DNA of 64,000 nucleotides from Flavobacterium crassostreae (GCF_001831475.1 NZ_CP017688.1:1922001-1986000); one strand, 5' to 3'; positions 9,140 through 18,292 are shown, counted from the first letter of the stretch. Translations and numbers: made by a program. The notes: generated by a model not told the origin, from the sequence alone.

Positions 9140-9160
9140 AACCAGTAAATGTTACTGGTT
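9140..9160 (+). other. Perfect hairpin in dnaK 3' region
   Basis: AACCAGTAA at 9140-9148 pairs perfectly with TTACTGGTT at 9152-9160 around a 3-nt loop. There is no T-run, so it is not a terminator by itself. It sits between the dnaK stop and the terminator and could stabilise the 3' end of the message; the function is unknown. Confidence 0.5.
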
Positions 9161-9211
9161 TGCCTTTGCAGCTACAACGAGAAGCTACGGCTGCTCTGTA
9201 TACTAAATTTT

Positions 9212-9246
9212 AAAACCGTTCCTGTGTTTAGGAACGGTTTTTTTTT
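9212..9246 (+). terminator. Intrinsic terminator after dnaK
   Basis: AAAACCGTTCC (9212-9222) pairs with GGAACGGTTTT (9231-9241) around an 8-nt loop and is followed by a continuous T-run. This is a classic rho-independent terminator. Confidence 0.92.
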
Positions 9247-9409
9247 GGGAGTATACCCATAAATATGATTTTTCTCATAGAAAACAAAAGTAGCTTGTGT
9301 TAGTTTTGTTGGCTAGTATCAAAGTATATAAAATAGTATTGCTATTGTGTTAAGACGCAATGCCAACCTAAAAGTTTTTTGTAATATTACGGTATATAAT
9401 AATTTTTGG

Positions 9410-10480
9410 ATGAGAAAGATTACGTTTAAAAAAAACAGTAAAACCCACGGCAGTCCCTTAGAGTATACAGGCAAACACAAAAAGTTTGAATCCCAAATGC
9501 AGTTGTTTGTCTATGATGATCTTCAGGTTACGGAATACGAAGATTTAGAAATAGAAGCCCTAAAGAAATGTGTTGTAAATGGCAAAACCAATTGGCTTAA
9601 TTTGCATGGGTTGAACGAAATAGAAATTATTGAGGGTATAGGCCATTTTTTTAAAATAGATACTTTTATCCTTTCGGATATTTTAAACACCACCAGAAGG
9701 ACCAAGTTAGAAGAATCTTCTCAAAATCTATTTTTTAACATCAAATCGTTATTGCCCACCGAAAAATCAGATAATATAAGTGTAGAGCAAATTAGTTTTT
9801 TGATCCAAGATGGGGTTTTAATATCCTTTCAGGAAAAGCGATCCGATTTTTTTGCACACATCCGAACCCGCATTCGCAACCATACCGGGATGGTGAGACT
9901 CAAAAAAGCAGATTTTTTGTTGTATTTGCTTTTGGATGCCGTTATGGAAAATTTTTATATCACCATTGAGAATGAAGAGGATAAGGTGGAAGAATTGATT
10001 ACAATTTCTAAGAATAGTGCCGACCCAGAGATATTAATTAGGATTGAAAAACATCGAGATAACTTTAATTTTTTGAAACGATCCATTATTCCGCTCCGAG
10101 ATTCTTTATTTGCCATCAAAAGTTTGCAAGAAGACGAAGATTTTGGCCTAATTGAACACGAAACCTTTAGCTATTTTTCGAGATTGCATCAAAAAACATT
10201 AGAACTATTGGAACAAATAGACTCCGATATGGGAATGTTAGAGAGTGCTTCCAATTTTTTCTTTTCGTCCCAATCTCATAAGATGAATGAAATTATGAAA
10301 ACCCTTACTATTGTATCGGCAATATTTATTCCGCTTACTTTTATAGTAGGAGTTTATGGAATGAATTTTGAGCACATGCCAGAGTTGAAATATCCATACG
10401 GCTACCACACCGTTATAGCAGTAATGGTTTTTATAGGTATTATTATGATTTTTTATTTTAAAAAAAGAAAATGGTTCTAA
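9410..10480 (+). CDS. corA: CorA-type magnesium/cobalt transporter
   Basis: Inner-membrane Mg2+ (and Co2+) channel of the CorA family, 356 aa from the chosen ATG at 9410 (MRKITFKKN). The longer frame from a TTG at 9347 adds 21 residues with no family similarity. The cytoplasmic N-terminal domain is followed by a long helical region and two C-terminal membrane helices. The signature YGMN lies at about residues 316-319 at the end of the first helix, followed by the extracellular loop FEHMPELKYP. The C-terminus is the basic KKRKWF. It forms a homopentamer in known members. It appears to stand alone between the dnaK terminator and pta. Confidence 0.95.
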   Translation: MRKITFKKNSKTHGSPLEYTGKHKKFESQMQLFVYDDLQVTEYEDLEIEALKKCVVNGKTNWLNLHGLNEIEIIEGIGHFFKIDTFILSDILNTTRRTKLEESSQNLFFNIKSLLPTEKSDNISVEQISFLIQDGVLISFQEKRSDFFAHIRTRIRNHTGMVRLKKADFLLYLLLDAVMENFYITIENEEDKVEELITISKNSADPEILIRIEKHRDNFNFLKRSIIPLRDSLFAIKSLQEDEDFGLIEHETFSYFSRLHQKTLELLEQIDSDMGMLESASNFFFSSQSHKMNEIMKTLTIVSAIFIPLTFIVGVYGMNFEHMPELKYPYGYHTVIAVMVFIGIIMIFYFKKRKWF

Positions 10481-10560
10481 AAAGCCAATAAAACACCTAC
10501 TAAAACCCAAAAAATCCAAACACCACTTTTATATAAAATCATTTCAAAAAACATAAAATA

Positions 10561-12654
10561 ATGAACAAAGCCATATACATAGCAACCTCAGAACACAATA
10601 GCGGGAAATCAATTATTACCCTTGGTTTGATGCGAATGTTAATTGGAAAAACGGCCAAAGTAGGTTATTTTAGGCCTATTATTGAAGATTTTGAACACGG
10701 AAAGTTAGACAACCATATTGAAACCGTAATTTCTCATTTTAAGCTAGATATTGCCTTTGAAGATGCTTTTGCAATTACCAAAAGCAAACTAATCAAGAAA
10801 AAAAACCAGGGGAAAATAGGGGAGGTATTAGATCTAATTATTGAAAAATACAAACGCCTAGAAGAACAATTTGACTTTGTATTGGTCGAAGGCACCAGCT
10901 TTAGCGGCGAAGGCACTGTTATAGAACTAGACATGAATGTTTTGATTGCCAAAAATCTTGGTATTCCAACCCTAATTGTAGGATCTGGAGCAGGCAAAAC
11001 CCTCGATGAGGTAGTGGATAGTTTGTATCTGGCCTATAATTCCTTCCGAGAGAAAGAGGTAGAGGTGCTGGCTGTTATTGCCAATAAAGTATTAGAAAAA
11101 AATATTGCAGTGGTGGCCAATGGTCTAAAAGCCAGTTTGCCAAAAGAAATTTTGGTTACTGCTATTCCTATCATTTCAAGTCTAAATAATCCTACGATAA
11201 AAGAAATTGTAGACGTATTGGATGCTAATGTTCTATTTGGAAAAGAATTTTTGAACAACGATATAGGGAGTTTTAGTGTTGGTGCTATGCAATTGCGTAA
11301 CTATTTAGTACACCTAAAAGAAAACGCCTTAGTTATTACCCCAGGAGATCGAGCAGACATTATATTAGGTGCTTTGCAAGCCAATGAATCGGCCAATTAT
11401 CCTACCATTTCAGGAATTATTTTAACCGGAAACATACTGCCCGAAGAAAGTATTTTAAAATTAATTGAAGGCTTAACAAGCGTTGTGCCTATCCTAGCTG
11501 TAGAAGGAGGTACTTATGGCATAACCAACAAAATAGGCAATATTAAGTCCAAAATATATGCAGACAATACCCACAAAATAGAAACCTCAATCCATACCTT
11601 TGAAAAATATGTAGATATTGATCGTTTATCCCATAAATTAAGCGCTTTCGAAGCCGAAGGCATTACGCCCAAAATGTTTCAATATAATTTAGTCAAAAGA
11701 GCCAAAAAACACCGCAAACACATTGTTTTGCCAGAGGGTAATGACGAGCGCATCCTCCTTGCAGCCTCCCGACTATTGGCTATGGATGTGGTCGATATGA
11801 CTCTGATTGGTAACCAAAAAGACATAGAAAATAAGGTTGCAGAGTTAGGTATTGCTTTTGATTTTTCAAAAATAAAAATTACCAATCCTATAGCATCTGC
11901 CAAATACCAAGATTATGCCAATACGTACTACGAATTGCGTAAAAACAAAAATGTAACCATCGCAATGGCACGAGATCTAATCGAAGATGTTTCTTACTTT
12001 GGTACCATGATGGTCTACAAAGGCGATGCAGACGGAATGGTTTCGGGGGCGGCGCACACTACCCAACATACCATTTTGCCAGCATTACAATTTATTAAAA
12101 CCAAACCCAACTCTAGTGTGGTTTCGTCTGTGTTTTTTATGTGTTTAGAAGACCGAGTATCCGTATTTGGAGACTGTGCCATAAATCCGAATCCAACTGC
12201 AGAACAACTAGCCGAAATTGCTATTTCTTCTGCCGATTCGAGCAAAGCCTTTGGTATAGAACCCAAAATTGCTATGCTATCGTATTCCTCGGGATCTTCT
12301 GGCAAAGGGGATGAGGTCGAAAAAGTAAGAAAAGCCACTGAGATAGTCCGACTAAAACGTCCGGATCTAAAAATTGAAGGCCCAATACAATATGATGCAG
12401 CCGTAGATATGGAAATAGGCCAAAGCAAAATGCCAAACTCCGAAGTAGCCGGACAAGCAACAGTCCTTATTTTTCCGGATCTAAACACCGGAAACAATAC
12501 CTACAAAGCCGTACAAAGAGAAACCGGAGCCTTAGCCATAGGACCCATGCTACAAGGTTTAAACAAACCCGTGAATGATTTAAGTAGAGGCTGTACCGTA
12601 GATGATATTATAAATACAGTAGTAATTACTGCCATACAAGCCCAAGGGTTATAA
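10561..12654 (+). CDS. pta: Phosphate acetyltransferase, long form
   Basis: Converts acetyl-CoA and phosphate to acetyl phosphate and CoA, the first step of the Pta-AckA pathway. At 697 aa this is the long (class II) form. An N-terminal P-loop NTPase-like domain (SEHNSGKSII near residues 9-18) and a middle DRTGG domain (about 225-340) precede the catalytic PTA domain (about 370-697), which has VLPEGNDERIL, VSGAAHTTQHTILPALQ and GPIQYDAAVD. In other bacteria the N-terminal part allows allosteric control. ackA follows 108 bp downstream on the same strand, so co-expression is likely. Confidence 0.97.
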   Translation: MNKAIYIATSEHNSGKSIITLGLMRMLIGKTAKVGYFRPIIEDFEHGKLDNHIETVISHFKLDIAFEDAFAITKSKLIKKKNQGKIGEVLDLIIEKYKRLEEQFDFVLVEGTSFSGEGTVIELDMNVLIAKNLGIPTLIVGSGAGKTLDEVVDSLYLAYNSFREKEVEVLAVIANKVLEKNIAVVANGLKASLPKEILVTAIPIISSLNNPTIKEIVDVLDANVLFGKEFLNNDIGSFSVGAMQLRNYLVHLKENALVITPGDRADIILGALQANESANYPTISGIILTGNILPEESILKLIEGLTSVVPILAVEGGTYGITNKIGNIKSKIYADNTHKIETSIHTFEKYVDIDRLSHKLSAFEAEGITPKMFQYNLVKRAKKHRKHIVLPEGNDERILLAASRLLAMDVVDMTLIGNQKDIENKVAELGIAFDFSKIKITNPIASAKYQDYANTYYELRKNKNVTIAMARDLIEDVSYFGTMMVYKGDADGMVSGAAHTTQHTILPALQFIKTKPNSSVVSSVFFMCLEDRVSVFGDCAINPNPTAEQLAEIAISSADSSKAFGIEPKIAMLSYSSGSSGKGDEVEKVRKATEIVRLKRPDLKIEGPIQYDAAVDMEIGQSKMPNSEVAGQATVLIFPDLNTGNNTYKAVQRETGALAIGPMLQGLNKPVNDLSRGCTVDDIINTVVITAIQAQGL

Positions 12655-12762
12655 AAAAAAATCTTTTTAGAATCTTTCGGGTTCGTCTAAAAATAAACCA
12701 AAGTACGCCATAAACCCTCTCCATATAACCGAGTAGGTTAGGGAGCATAAAATACTGATACA

Positions 12763-13947
12763 ATGAAAATAGTTATCCTAAATTCAGGAAGTTCGTCTAT
12801 TAAATACCAATTAATAGCAATGCCTAGTCAAGAAGTAATTTGTAGCGGTATGATTGACAGAATAGGCCTTGAAACCTCCAATCTAACCTATCAAACCTCT
12901 ACAACCAATCTCGAAGAAACCCTACCCATTGCTAACCATAAAATCGGTTTAGAAAAAATTGCACAACTACTCCGAGATCCAAATATTGGAGTAATCCAAT
13001 CTACCCAAGAAATCAACGCCGTAGGACATAGAGTAGTCCATGGTGGGGCGAGTTTTTCGGACACAGTCCTTATTGATCAAGGAGTCAAAGATAAAATTAA
13101 AGAACTTTTTGCATTAGCGCCATTACACAATCCGGCCCATTTATTAGGTATTACTGTTGCTCAAGAAATTTTTGCAACAGCAAAACAAGTAGCCGTGTTT
13201 GATACTGCATTTCATCAAACCATTCCAGAAATAGCCCATAAATTTGCCATACCCAATTCTTTTTTGACCCAAAACAAAATACGTATGTATGGATTTCATG
13301 GCACCAGCCACAAATACGTATCCGAAAAAGCAATGGCATATTTGCCCCAAAAAGCTAAAATTATCAGTATTCATTTAGGCAATGGCTGTAGTATAACCGC
13401 CATTAAAGACGGAAAAAGCATAGACCACAGCATGGGATTTTCGCCTGCTAATGGATTAATAATGGGAACCAGAAGTGGAGACATAGACCACTCTCTTATC
13501 TTTTATTTAATAGACACTCTAGGATATAGCAGTCAACAAGTAAATACCTTGTTACTCAAAGAAAGCGGTATGTTAGGGCTAACCGGTTTTAGTGATTTGA
13601 GAGAAATAGAATCTCAGGCAGCACAAGGAAATGAAGACTGCCAATTGGCATTAGCCATGAACGCCTACCGTATCAAAAAACACATCGGATCTTATGTTGC
13701 AGTTCTCAATGGTCTTGATGCTCTAGTGTTTACGGCAGGTATAGGAGAAAACTCCTCGTATATCCGCAACTTGGTATGCACCGATATGGATTATTTTGGT
13801 ATAGAGCTGGATACCTCCAAAAACCAAATTCGTTCTAAAGAAATTAGAGAAATCAACACCGCTACCTCCAAAACCAAAATTCTGGTAATCCCTACCAACG
13901 AAGAACTGGAAATAGCCAATCAAGTTTATGAACTCCTAACAAGCTAA
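12763..13947 (+). CDS. ackA: Acetate kinase
   Basis: Interconverts acetyl phosphate plus ADP and acetate plus ATP, completing the acetate overflow or assimilation pathway with pta upstream. The 394-aa length is typical. ASKHA-family motifs are present: LNSGSSSIKYQL at the N-terminus, VGHRVVHGG, FDTAFHQTIPE, the signature YGFHGTSHKYVSE, HLGNGCSITAI, and the C-terminal FTAGIGENS. The 108-bp gap from pta holds an 8-bp hairpin (12664-12671 with 12686-12693) without a T-run. A strong bidirectional terminator follows at 13996-14034. Confidence 0.98.
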   Translation: MKIVILNSGSSSIKYQLIAMPSQEVICSGMIDRIGLETSNLTYQTSTTNLEETLPIANHKIGLEKIAQLLRDPNIGVIQSTQEINAVGHRVVHGGASFSDTVLIDQGVKDKIKELFALAPLHNPAHLLGITVAQEIFATAKQVAVFDTAFHQTIPEIAHKFAIPNSFLTQNKIRMYGFHGTSHKYVSEKAMAYLPQKAKIISIHLGNGCSITAIKDGKSIDHSMGFSPANGLIMGTRSGDIDHSLIFYLIDTLGYSSQQVNTLLLKESGMLGLTGFSDLREIESQAAQGNEDCQLALAMNAYRIKKHIGSYVAVLNGLDALVFTAGIGENSSYIRNLVCTDMDYFGIELDTSKNQIRSKEIREINTATSKTKILVIPTNEELEIANQVYELLTS

Positions 13948-13995
13948 GCACAATACCTTGCGCAAACAAAATCAGTATAGCTTGTTCTAACAGCC

Positions 13996-14034
13996 AAAAG
14001 AGGCGGTTTTTAATACCTAAAAACCGCCTCTTTT
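13996..14034. terminator. Bidirectional terminator between ackA and the OMP gene
   Basis: AAAAGAGGCGGTTTTTA and TAAAAACCGCCTCTTTT form a perfect stem of at least 17 bp around ATACC. It has A- and T-runs on both sides and sits between convergent genes, so it should work in both directions. Confidence 0.92.
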
Positions 14035-14062
14035 GTAGTTGTTTATTCCTTTCCGAAGCAAC

Positions 14063-14914
14063 TTATAGCCTAAAAATACCTCCAAAAGCAATTATCCTTT
14101 GAAAAAAGAAAAAATCTTGCGAAGCGCTATCTTCACTACTTTGCGTAGTACGGATGTCCTGCATGTTGATGTATCCACCTTTTAATTCGGCCTGAACATA
14201 AAAATATTTAAAAAACGTAACATTTAGACCCGCCTTTATAGAGGCACCAAAACCCGAAACATGAAAATCATCGTGTCGATCCTTACTTAATACCTTGGCA
14301 TTTGTCTTAGGGTACAACAATCCCATTCCAACACCTTCGGTTAGGTTTACCTGAATTTTATCGGTGTTATGTATCCTAAAAAAAGCCGAAACATCATCGT
14401 GTCTTGAAAATTCAGTATTTACATAATTCAAACCATCGGTATGCTCAAAGGTCAAAAAATCCCGAGTTAACAAAACCTGGTTTGGATCCCCAACTACGGT
14501 TTCATTATAGGTACCTTTATTGGGGTATTGCCCATTATAATTTACCGTTTGCTCTTGCGTCATCACATATTTCATATGGTCCACTCCCACAGCAATACTG
14601 TAATGGTCGTCGATAAAATATCCCATTCTAAAATTAGTTTGCGGAATAGTCATTCTTGCAGGATTAATATAATCTACATGCCATCCTTTGGGTTTGTCAT
14701 GCGCAGCCACATTATTTAGAGTAAAAGAATAATCCGCCCCCTTAAATGTAATGTCCGATTTAGAATAATTTTCTCGATTGCCTCCCCAAGACACAAAAAA
14801 CTTCCCCTTGTTATGAGCCGTGAATGCCTCTGGAGCCACCTTTTGATCTTGAGCAGTGGCATCATATAACCCCATCAGGGCAAAAAATGCAGCGTATACA
14901 AATATTTTTTTCAA
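14063..14914 (-). CDS. Outer-membrane beta-barrel protein, unknown function
   Basis: 283-aa secreted protein with an N-terminal signal peptide (MKKIFVYAAFFALMGLYDATAQ, cut after AQ). The rest is rich in alternating aromatic/polar strands such as DHYSIAVGVDHMKYVM and FFKYFYVQAELKGGYI, with a terminal Phe-rich strand ending in RL, as in Bacteroidota outer-membrane barrels. No specific family is recognised. The only plausible start is TTG at 14914; the frame closes upstream without an ATG. It lies 5 nt after the stop of kdsA, which suggests translational coupling with an enzyme of LPS core synthesis. A link to the cell envelope is plausible, but the role is unknown. Confidence 0.75.
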   Translation of the reverse strand: MKKIFVYAAFFALMGLYDATAQDQKVAPEAFTAHNKGKFFVSWGGNRENYSKSDITFKGADYSFTLNNVAAHDKPKGWHVDYINPARMTIPQTNFRMGYFIDDHYSIAVGVDHMKYVMTQEQTVNYNGQYPNKGTYNETVVGDPNQVLLTRDFLTFEHTDGLNYVNTEFSRHDDVSAFFRIHNTDKIQVNLTEGVGMGLLYPKTNAKVLSKDRHDDFHVSGFGASIKAGLNVTFFKYFYVQAELKGGYINMQDIRTTQSSEDSASQDFFFFQRIIAFGGIFRL

Positions 14915-14919
14915 AACAA

Positions 14920-15738
14920 TTAAAAGGTATTAATAGTTTGTCTAATAGCAACCAATTTAGTCATCAAAGCCTCAAAATAGTCCAAATGCAACATATTAGC
15001 ACCATCACTCTTTGCGTTTGCAGGATCAAAATGTGTTTCGATAAAAATACCATCCACACCTACAGCAATCCCAGCCTTTGCAATGGTTTCAATCCTATCT
15101 GGTCTACCACCCGTAACACCAGCAGTTTGGTTGGGTTGTTGCAAAGAATGCGTAACATCCAGCACCGTTGTAGCATATTCTTGCATAGTTGGAATACCTC
15201 TAAAATCAACAATCATGTCTTGGTATCCAAACATAGTTCCACGATCCGTGACCATAATATTTTGGTTATTGCAATCCAAAACCTTTTGAACGGCATGCTT
15301 CATGCTCTCAGGGCTCATAAACTGTCCTTTCTTCAAGTTGACCACCTTTCCGGTAGTAGCTGCAGCCACCACCAAATCGGTTTGGCGCACCAAAAACGCA
15401 GGAATTTGCAAAACATCCACATACGCCGCCGCCATAGCAGCATCTTCATTAGTATGGATATCCGTAACCGTAGGCACACCAAAGCTTTTAGAAACCTTTT
15501 CAATAATCTTTAACGCTTTTTCGTCTCCAATACCCGAAAAACTATCAATCCTAGATCGATTGGCTTTTTTAAACGAACCTTTAAACACAAACGGAATAGC
15601 CAATTTATCCGTAATTCCCACTAATTTTTCGGCAATTCGCATAGCCATATCCTCCCCTTCAATAGCGCAAGGCCCAGCCAATACAAAGAAATTGCCACTA
15701 TCGGTATGTTTAATTTGAGGTATTTGTTGTATATTCAT
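14920..15738 (-). CDS. kdsA: 3-deoxy-8-phosphooctulonate (KDO-8-P) synthase
   Basis: Condenses phosphoenolpyruvate with D-arabinose 5-phosphate to KDO-8-phosphate, needed for the inner core of lipopolysaccharide. The 272-aa TIM-barrel protein has the family N-terminal motif FVLAGPCAIEGEDMA, FKGSFKKANRSRIDSFSGIG, the FGVPTVTDIHT block, KGQFMSPESM and VTDRGTMFGYQDM, and ends with IETHFDPANAKSDGANML. The C-terminus is standard. It is followed 5 nt later by the outer-membrane barrel gene on the same strand. Confidence 0.98.
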   Translation of the reverse strand: MNIQQIPQIKHTDSGNFFVLAGPCAIEGEDMAMRIAEKLVGITDKLAIPFVFKGSFKKANRSRIDSFSGIGDEKALKIIEKVSKSFGVPTVTDIHTNEDAAMAAAYVDVLQIPAFLVRQTDLVVAAATTGKVVNLKKGQFMSPESMKHAVQKVLDCNNQNIMVTDRGTMFGYQDMIVDFRGIPTMQEYATTVLDVTHSLQQPNQTAGVTGGRPDRIETIAKAGIAVGVDGIFIETHFDPANAKSDGANMLHLDYFEALMTKLVAIRQTINTF

Positions 15739-15830
15739 AAGAGTTTATTTTAAGCTGTAAAGGTAACCATGATTTGCCGTTTAGCCGTAACCCAAAGCCC
15801 CTTTTTTGCATACATTAACAGTTCTATTTT

Positions 15831-15909
15831 GGAGCTATTTCCTGCTATACGCTTGTATCTTCTTGTTTTTAAAGAAAAAACAAGAAGGATACCGCTGCTA
15901 TCAGGGCTA
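15831..15909 (+). repeat. Dispersed hairpin repeat, copy 2
   Basis: Starts GGAGCTATTTCCTGCTATAC, has a central hairpin CTTCTTGTTTTT / AAAAAACAAGAAG, and ends GATACCGCTGCTATCAGGGCTA. The terminal CTA (15907-15909) also supplies the TAG stop codon of the lipoprotein gene on the minus strand, so the repeat overlaps that gene's end. Confidence 0.88.
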
Positions 15910-16383
15910 ATGCGCAGCAGCCGAAGCCTCTTTTTTTAGACCAAACCCCACAGGAACCGCCAAAATTCCTTTTTCATAAATATTCATGTACAACACAACA
16001 GGCGTTTTTAATCCCTGCCATTCAATTTGATACACATCCAGTAAGCCAACGCCCAGATCACTTCTTTTGGTAGGAAACGGACAACAGCTCTCTAGCTTCT
16101 TGAAAACAATTTTTTCGCCCTTAGGTCCCGTCAAAGCATTCAAAAAACGCTGTTGGTTAATGGTATCGTTTTGTGTGCTATAATAAAAAATATTGATAGG
16201 ATACGCTTTATCATAACCATATTTTTTATCCGTACTGTATTGCGTAATCACAAACGTATTAGCAGCAGAGAGACTCGGAATAGGAGCATCGTCAACTACA
16301 TTTTTTAAAGTAGATTTACTACCCCCACACGAAGCTAGTCCCAATACAACTAGCAAACAGCTATAAAACCATCTATTTTTCAT
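15907..16383 (-). CDS. Small lipoprotein, unknown function
   Basis: 158-aa predicted lipoprotein. From the ATG at 16383 it begins MKNRWFYSCLLVVLGLASCGGSKS, with lipobox LASC (Cys19) and the glycine-rich GGSKS often seen after the lipid-modified Cys in Bacteroidota. A longer frame from 16461 would add an unrelated hydrophobic stretch. The mature part contains VITQYSTDKKYGYDKAYPINIFYYST and ends with a short Ala-rich tail. I recognise no domain of known function, though related Flavobacterium lipoproteins seem to exist. Its stop codon lies inside a dispersed repeat. It is transcribed divergently from the YeeE/YedE gene pair. Confidence 0.7.
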   Translation of the reverse strand: MKNRWFYSCLLVVLGLASCGGSKSTLKNVVDDAPIPSLSAANTFVITQYSTDKKYGYDKAYPINIFYYSTQNDTINQQRFLNALTGPKGEKIVFKKLESCCPFPTKRSDLGVGLLDVYQIEWQGLKTPVVLYMNIYEKGILAVPVGFGLKKEASAAAH

Positions 16384-16504
16384 AATCAATATTTTAGTAA
16401 AAAAAGACCCAAAAAGCACCACAAATATAAGCAGCACCACAAAAGTAGGCATAGTTGCCATAAAAAAAGCACAGCAATCGTAGAAATGAGAATTTTAGAA
16501 TGCC

Positions 16505-16512
16505 TATTTTTG
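16505..16512 (+). promoter_or_regulatory. -7 box for the YeeE/YedE pair
   Basis: TATTTTTG is an exact TAnnTTTG box 18 nt upstream of the ATG at 16530. The matching -33 TTG is not obvious. Confidence 0.45.
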
Positions 16513-16529
16513 TCACAAATAAATAAATT

Positions 16530-17087
16530 ATGACTATTTTTTTTCAAACATGGCCTTGGTATCTTTCTGGCTTTATTATTGGTTTAATAATGCTTTGTTT
16601 GACCTATTTTGGCAAGTATTTTGGTATGTCGTCTAATTTACGCACCATGTGTTCCATGGCAGGTTTAGGCAAGCGCGTATCTTTTTTTGATTTTGACTGG
16701 AAAGCACAACGCTGGAACCTAGCAGTTGTTCTAGGAGCCATGCTAGGAGGATTTGTAGCCGTTACTTTTATGAGTGCTCCCTCCAATGTAGCCATTAACC
16801 CCAAAACCATTGCCCAATTGGCCGCCTTAAATATTGATGCTCCCAACGGCAAATTGGTTCCAGAAAGCCTCTTTGGAATGCACGTATTCCAATCTCCAAG
16901 CGCAATAGCATTATTGCTCCTAGGAGGACTATTGATCGGTTTTGGAACCAGATATGCTGGCGGTTGTACCTCAGGACATGCCATCTCCGGACTAAGTAAT
17001 TTACAACTCCCGTCCCTAAAAGCCGTTGTTGGCTTTTTTATAGGAGGATTAATTATGACGCATCTTATTTTTCCTTTAATTTTTTAA
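16530..17087 (+). CDS. YeeE/YedE family transporter, half 1
   Basis: Integral membrane protein of the YeeE/YedE (TsuA/PmpA-like) family, 185 aa with about five hydrophobic segments. Family members move thiosulfate or related sulfur compounds across the inner membrane using conserved Cys residues. The signature RYAGGCTSGHAISG is present with Cys146. The next gene, 4 bp downstream, encodes the second half with its own Cys, so the two probably form a heteromeric channel equal to one long YeeE protein. No sulfurtransferase or persulfide dioxygenase gene is adjacent, so the substrate is not fixed by context. Confidence 0.88.
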   Translation: MTIFFQTWPWYLSGFIIGLIMLCLTYFGKYFGMSSNLRTMCSMAGLGKRVSFFDFDWKAQRWNLAVVLGAMLGGFVAVTFMSAPSNVAINPKTIAQLAALNIDAPNGKLVPESLFGMHVFQSPSAIALLLLGGLLIGFGTRYAGGCTSGHAISGLSNLQLPSLKAVVGFFIGGLIMTHLIFPLIF

Positions 17088-17091
17088 GATT

Positions 17092-17505
17092 ATGAAAGTA
17101 GTAAAATATATACTAATAGGTTTTATTTTCGGAATTGTCCTAACCAAGTCCGAAGCAATATCTTGGTACCGCATATACGAGATGTTTCAGTTTCAGTCTT
17201 TTCATATGTACGGCATCCTATTTACCGCAGTACTCACCGGAGTCATTGGGGTTCAAATAATAAAAAAATACCAGATACCAGACGCCAAGGGTATGCCAAT
17301 TGTAATTGCCGACAAAGAACCGGGTACTACAAAATATGTACTAGGAGGTATTTTATTTGGATTAGGCTGGGCATTGGTAGGTGCGTGTCCTGGACCCATT
17401 TATATTTTGTTAGGAGCAGGTTTTTGGAGTGTAGGCGTGGTGTTGTTGGGCGCTTTATTGGGTACATATTTATACGGTGTTTTTAAAGACAAGTTACCGC
17501 ATTAA
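17092..17505 (+). CDS. YeeE/YedE family transporter, half 2 (DUF6691 type)
   Basis: 137-aa integral membrane protein that pairs with the preceding gene. It has about four hydrophobic segments and the family motif LVGACPGPIY with Cys99 in the expected transport-path position. The DUF6691 assignment is from memory of family architecture. It starts 4 bp after the stop of half 1 and is surely in the same transcript. Together the two correspond to split PmpA/PmpB-type sulfur transporters known in many bacteria. Confidence 0.85.
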   Translation: MKVVKYILIGFIFGIVLTKSEAISWYRIYEMFQFQSFHMYGILFTAVLTGVIGVQIIKKYQIPDAKGMPIVIADKEPGTTKYVLGGILFGLGWALVGACPGPIYILLGAGFWSVGVVLLGALLGTYLYGVFKDKLPH

Positions 17506-17552
17506 TAGCCTTTTTATACCCCTAAAAAACCTTTTTTGGGAGCAAAAAAACA

Positions 17553-18218
17553 CTATTTTTGAGCATGCAATTTCAAAATGCCTATCACAATTAAGTATTG
17601 CGCCACTAAATAAGTGGTCATAATCAAAAAAGAAGAAGACACAATTGGATTACAAAATTTATTAAATCCAAGCATGCTATCCGAACAGACAAAAAATACA
17701 GCTCCCACTAAAACATAGTAATTGACAGGTTTTGGCCAAGTCAAAAACCCTTTAAAGGCAAACAATAACATCGTAGCAATACCTAAAGCATATACAAATA
17801 CCGCTAGGGTCAAATTTCCTAAATTAGGAAACAAAATAGCAAAGAATACGAGTAGGTAAGTTATAATTACGGTAATCCCAATCCAGTAACGTGCCTTATG
17901 TGGATTTTGTTTTATGGACTGGTTAAACAACACAATGTAAAACAGATGCGAAACCAAGAAAGCCAATAAACCAAAAATAAAATAATATGCTTCAAGATCT
18001 GCAAAAAGCAGCAAGCAATCTCCTATCCACGAAAAAAAAAGTGCCGCAAGAAGCATTTTTTTGGATTTAAAGCCCCCACTAAAATAAACCCCAGCAAATA
18101 ACAAGGGCATCAAAATAGGCTTCATAACTGCAGCAACAAGCGGCAAGTCTAAAAAAACTATCAAAAGATAGATGCTACTAAAGGCAAGGTAAAATGGCAT
18201 TATTGGTGTGGTTTTCAT
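17553..18218 (-). CDS. YhhN/TMEM86 family protein (lysoplasmalogenase-type)
   Basis: 221-aa protein with about eight hydrophobic segments, of the YhhN/TMEM86 family. Animal and some bacterial members hydrolyse the vinyl-ether bond of lysoplasmalogens. The polar residues expected for activity are present: FSWIGDCLLLF with Asp67, and VCSDSMLGFNKF with Asp180 and Asn186. It is an inner-membrane enzyme by prediction. Whether this organism makes plasmalogens is unknown, so the physiological substrate is uncertain. A shorter-signature paralogue lies at 35996-36685. Confidence 0.85.
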   Translation of the reverse strand: MKTTPIMPFYLAFSSIYLLIVFLDLPLVAAVMKPILMPLLFAGVYFSGGFKSKKMLLAALFFSWIGDCLLLFADLEAYYFIFGLLAFLVSHLFYIVLFNQSIKQNPHKARYWIGITVIITYLLVFFAILFPNLGNLTLAVFVYALGIATMLLFAFKGFLTWPKPVNYYVLVGAVFFVCSDSMLGFNKFCNPIVSSSFLIMTTYLVAQYLIVIGILKLHAQK

Positions 18219-18292
18219 AATGATTTTTAGGGGTGTCTAAATACTTTAAAAACGCCAAACACTAAGTCATGGCAAGGGGGTGTTTTACCAAA

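Noticed and set aside
9347..9409. Extended N-terminus of CorA from TTG 9347
   Set aside because: The extra 21 residues have no CorA similarity, and the ATG at 9410 gives a normal family length.
12015..12497. 160-aa open frame opposite pta
   Set aside because: Antisense shadow of the PTA catalytic domain with no family similarity.
12655..12762. Terminator between pta and ackA
   Set aside because: An 8-bp hairpin is present, but it has no T-run, and the two genes act together in one pathway.
14824..15513. 229-aa plus-strand open frame across the OMP start and kdsA
   Set aside because: Covers two genes in antisense and is rich in His/Ser/Asn as expected for a shadow frame; kdsA is certain.
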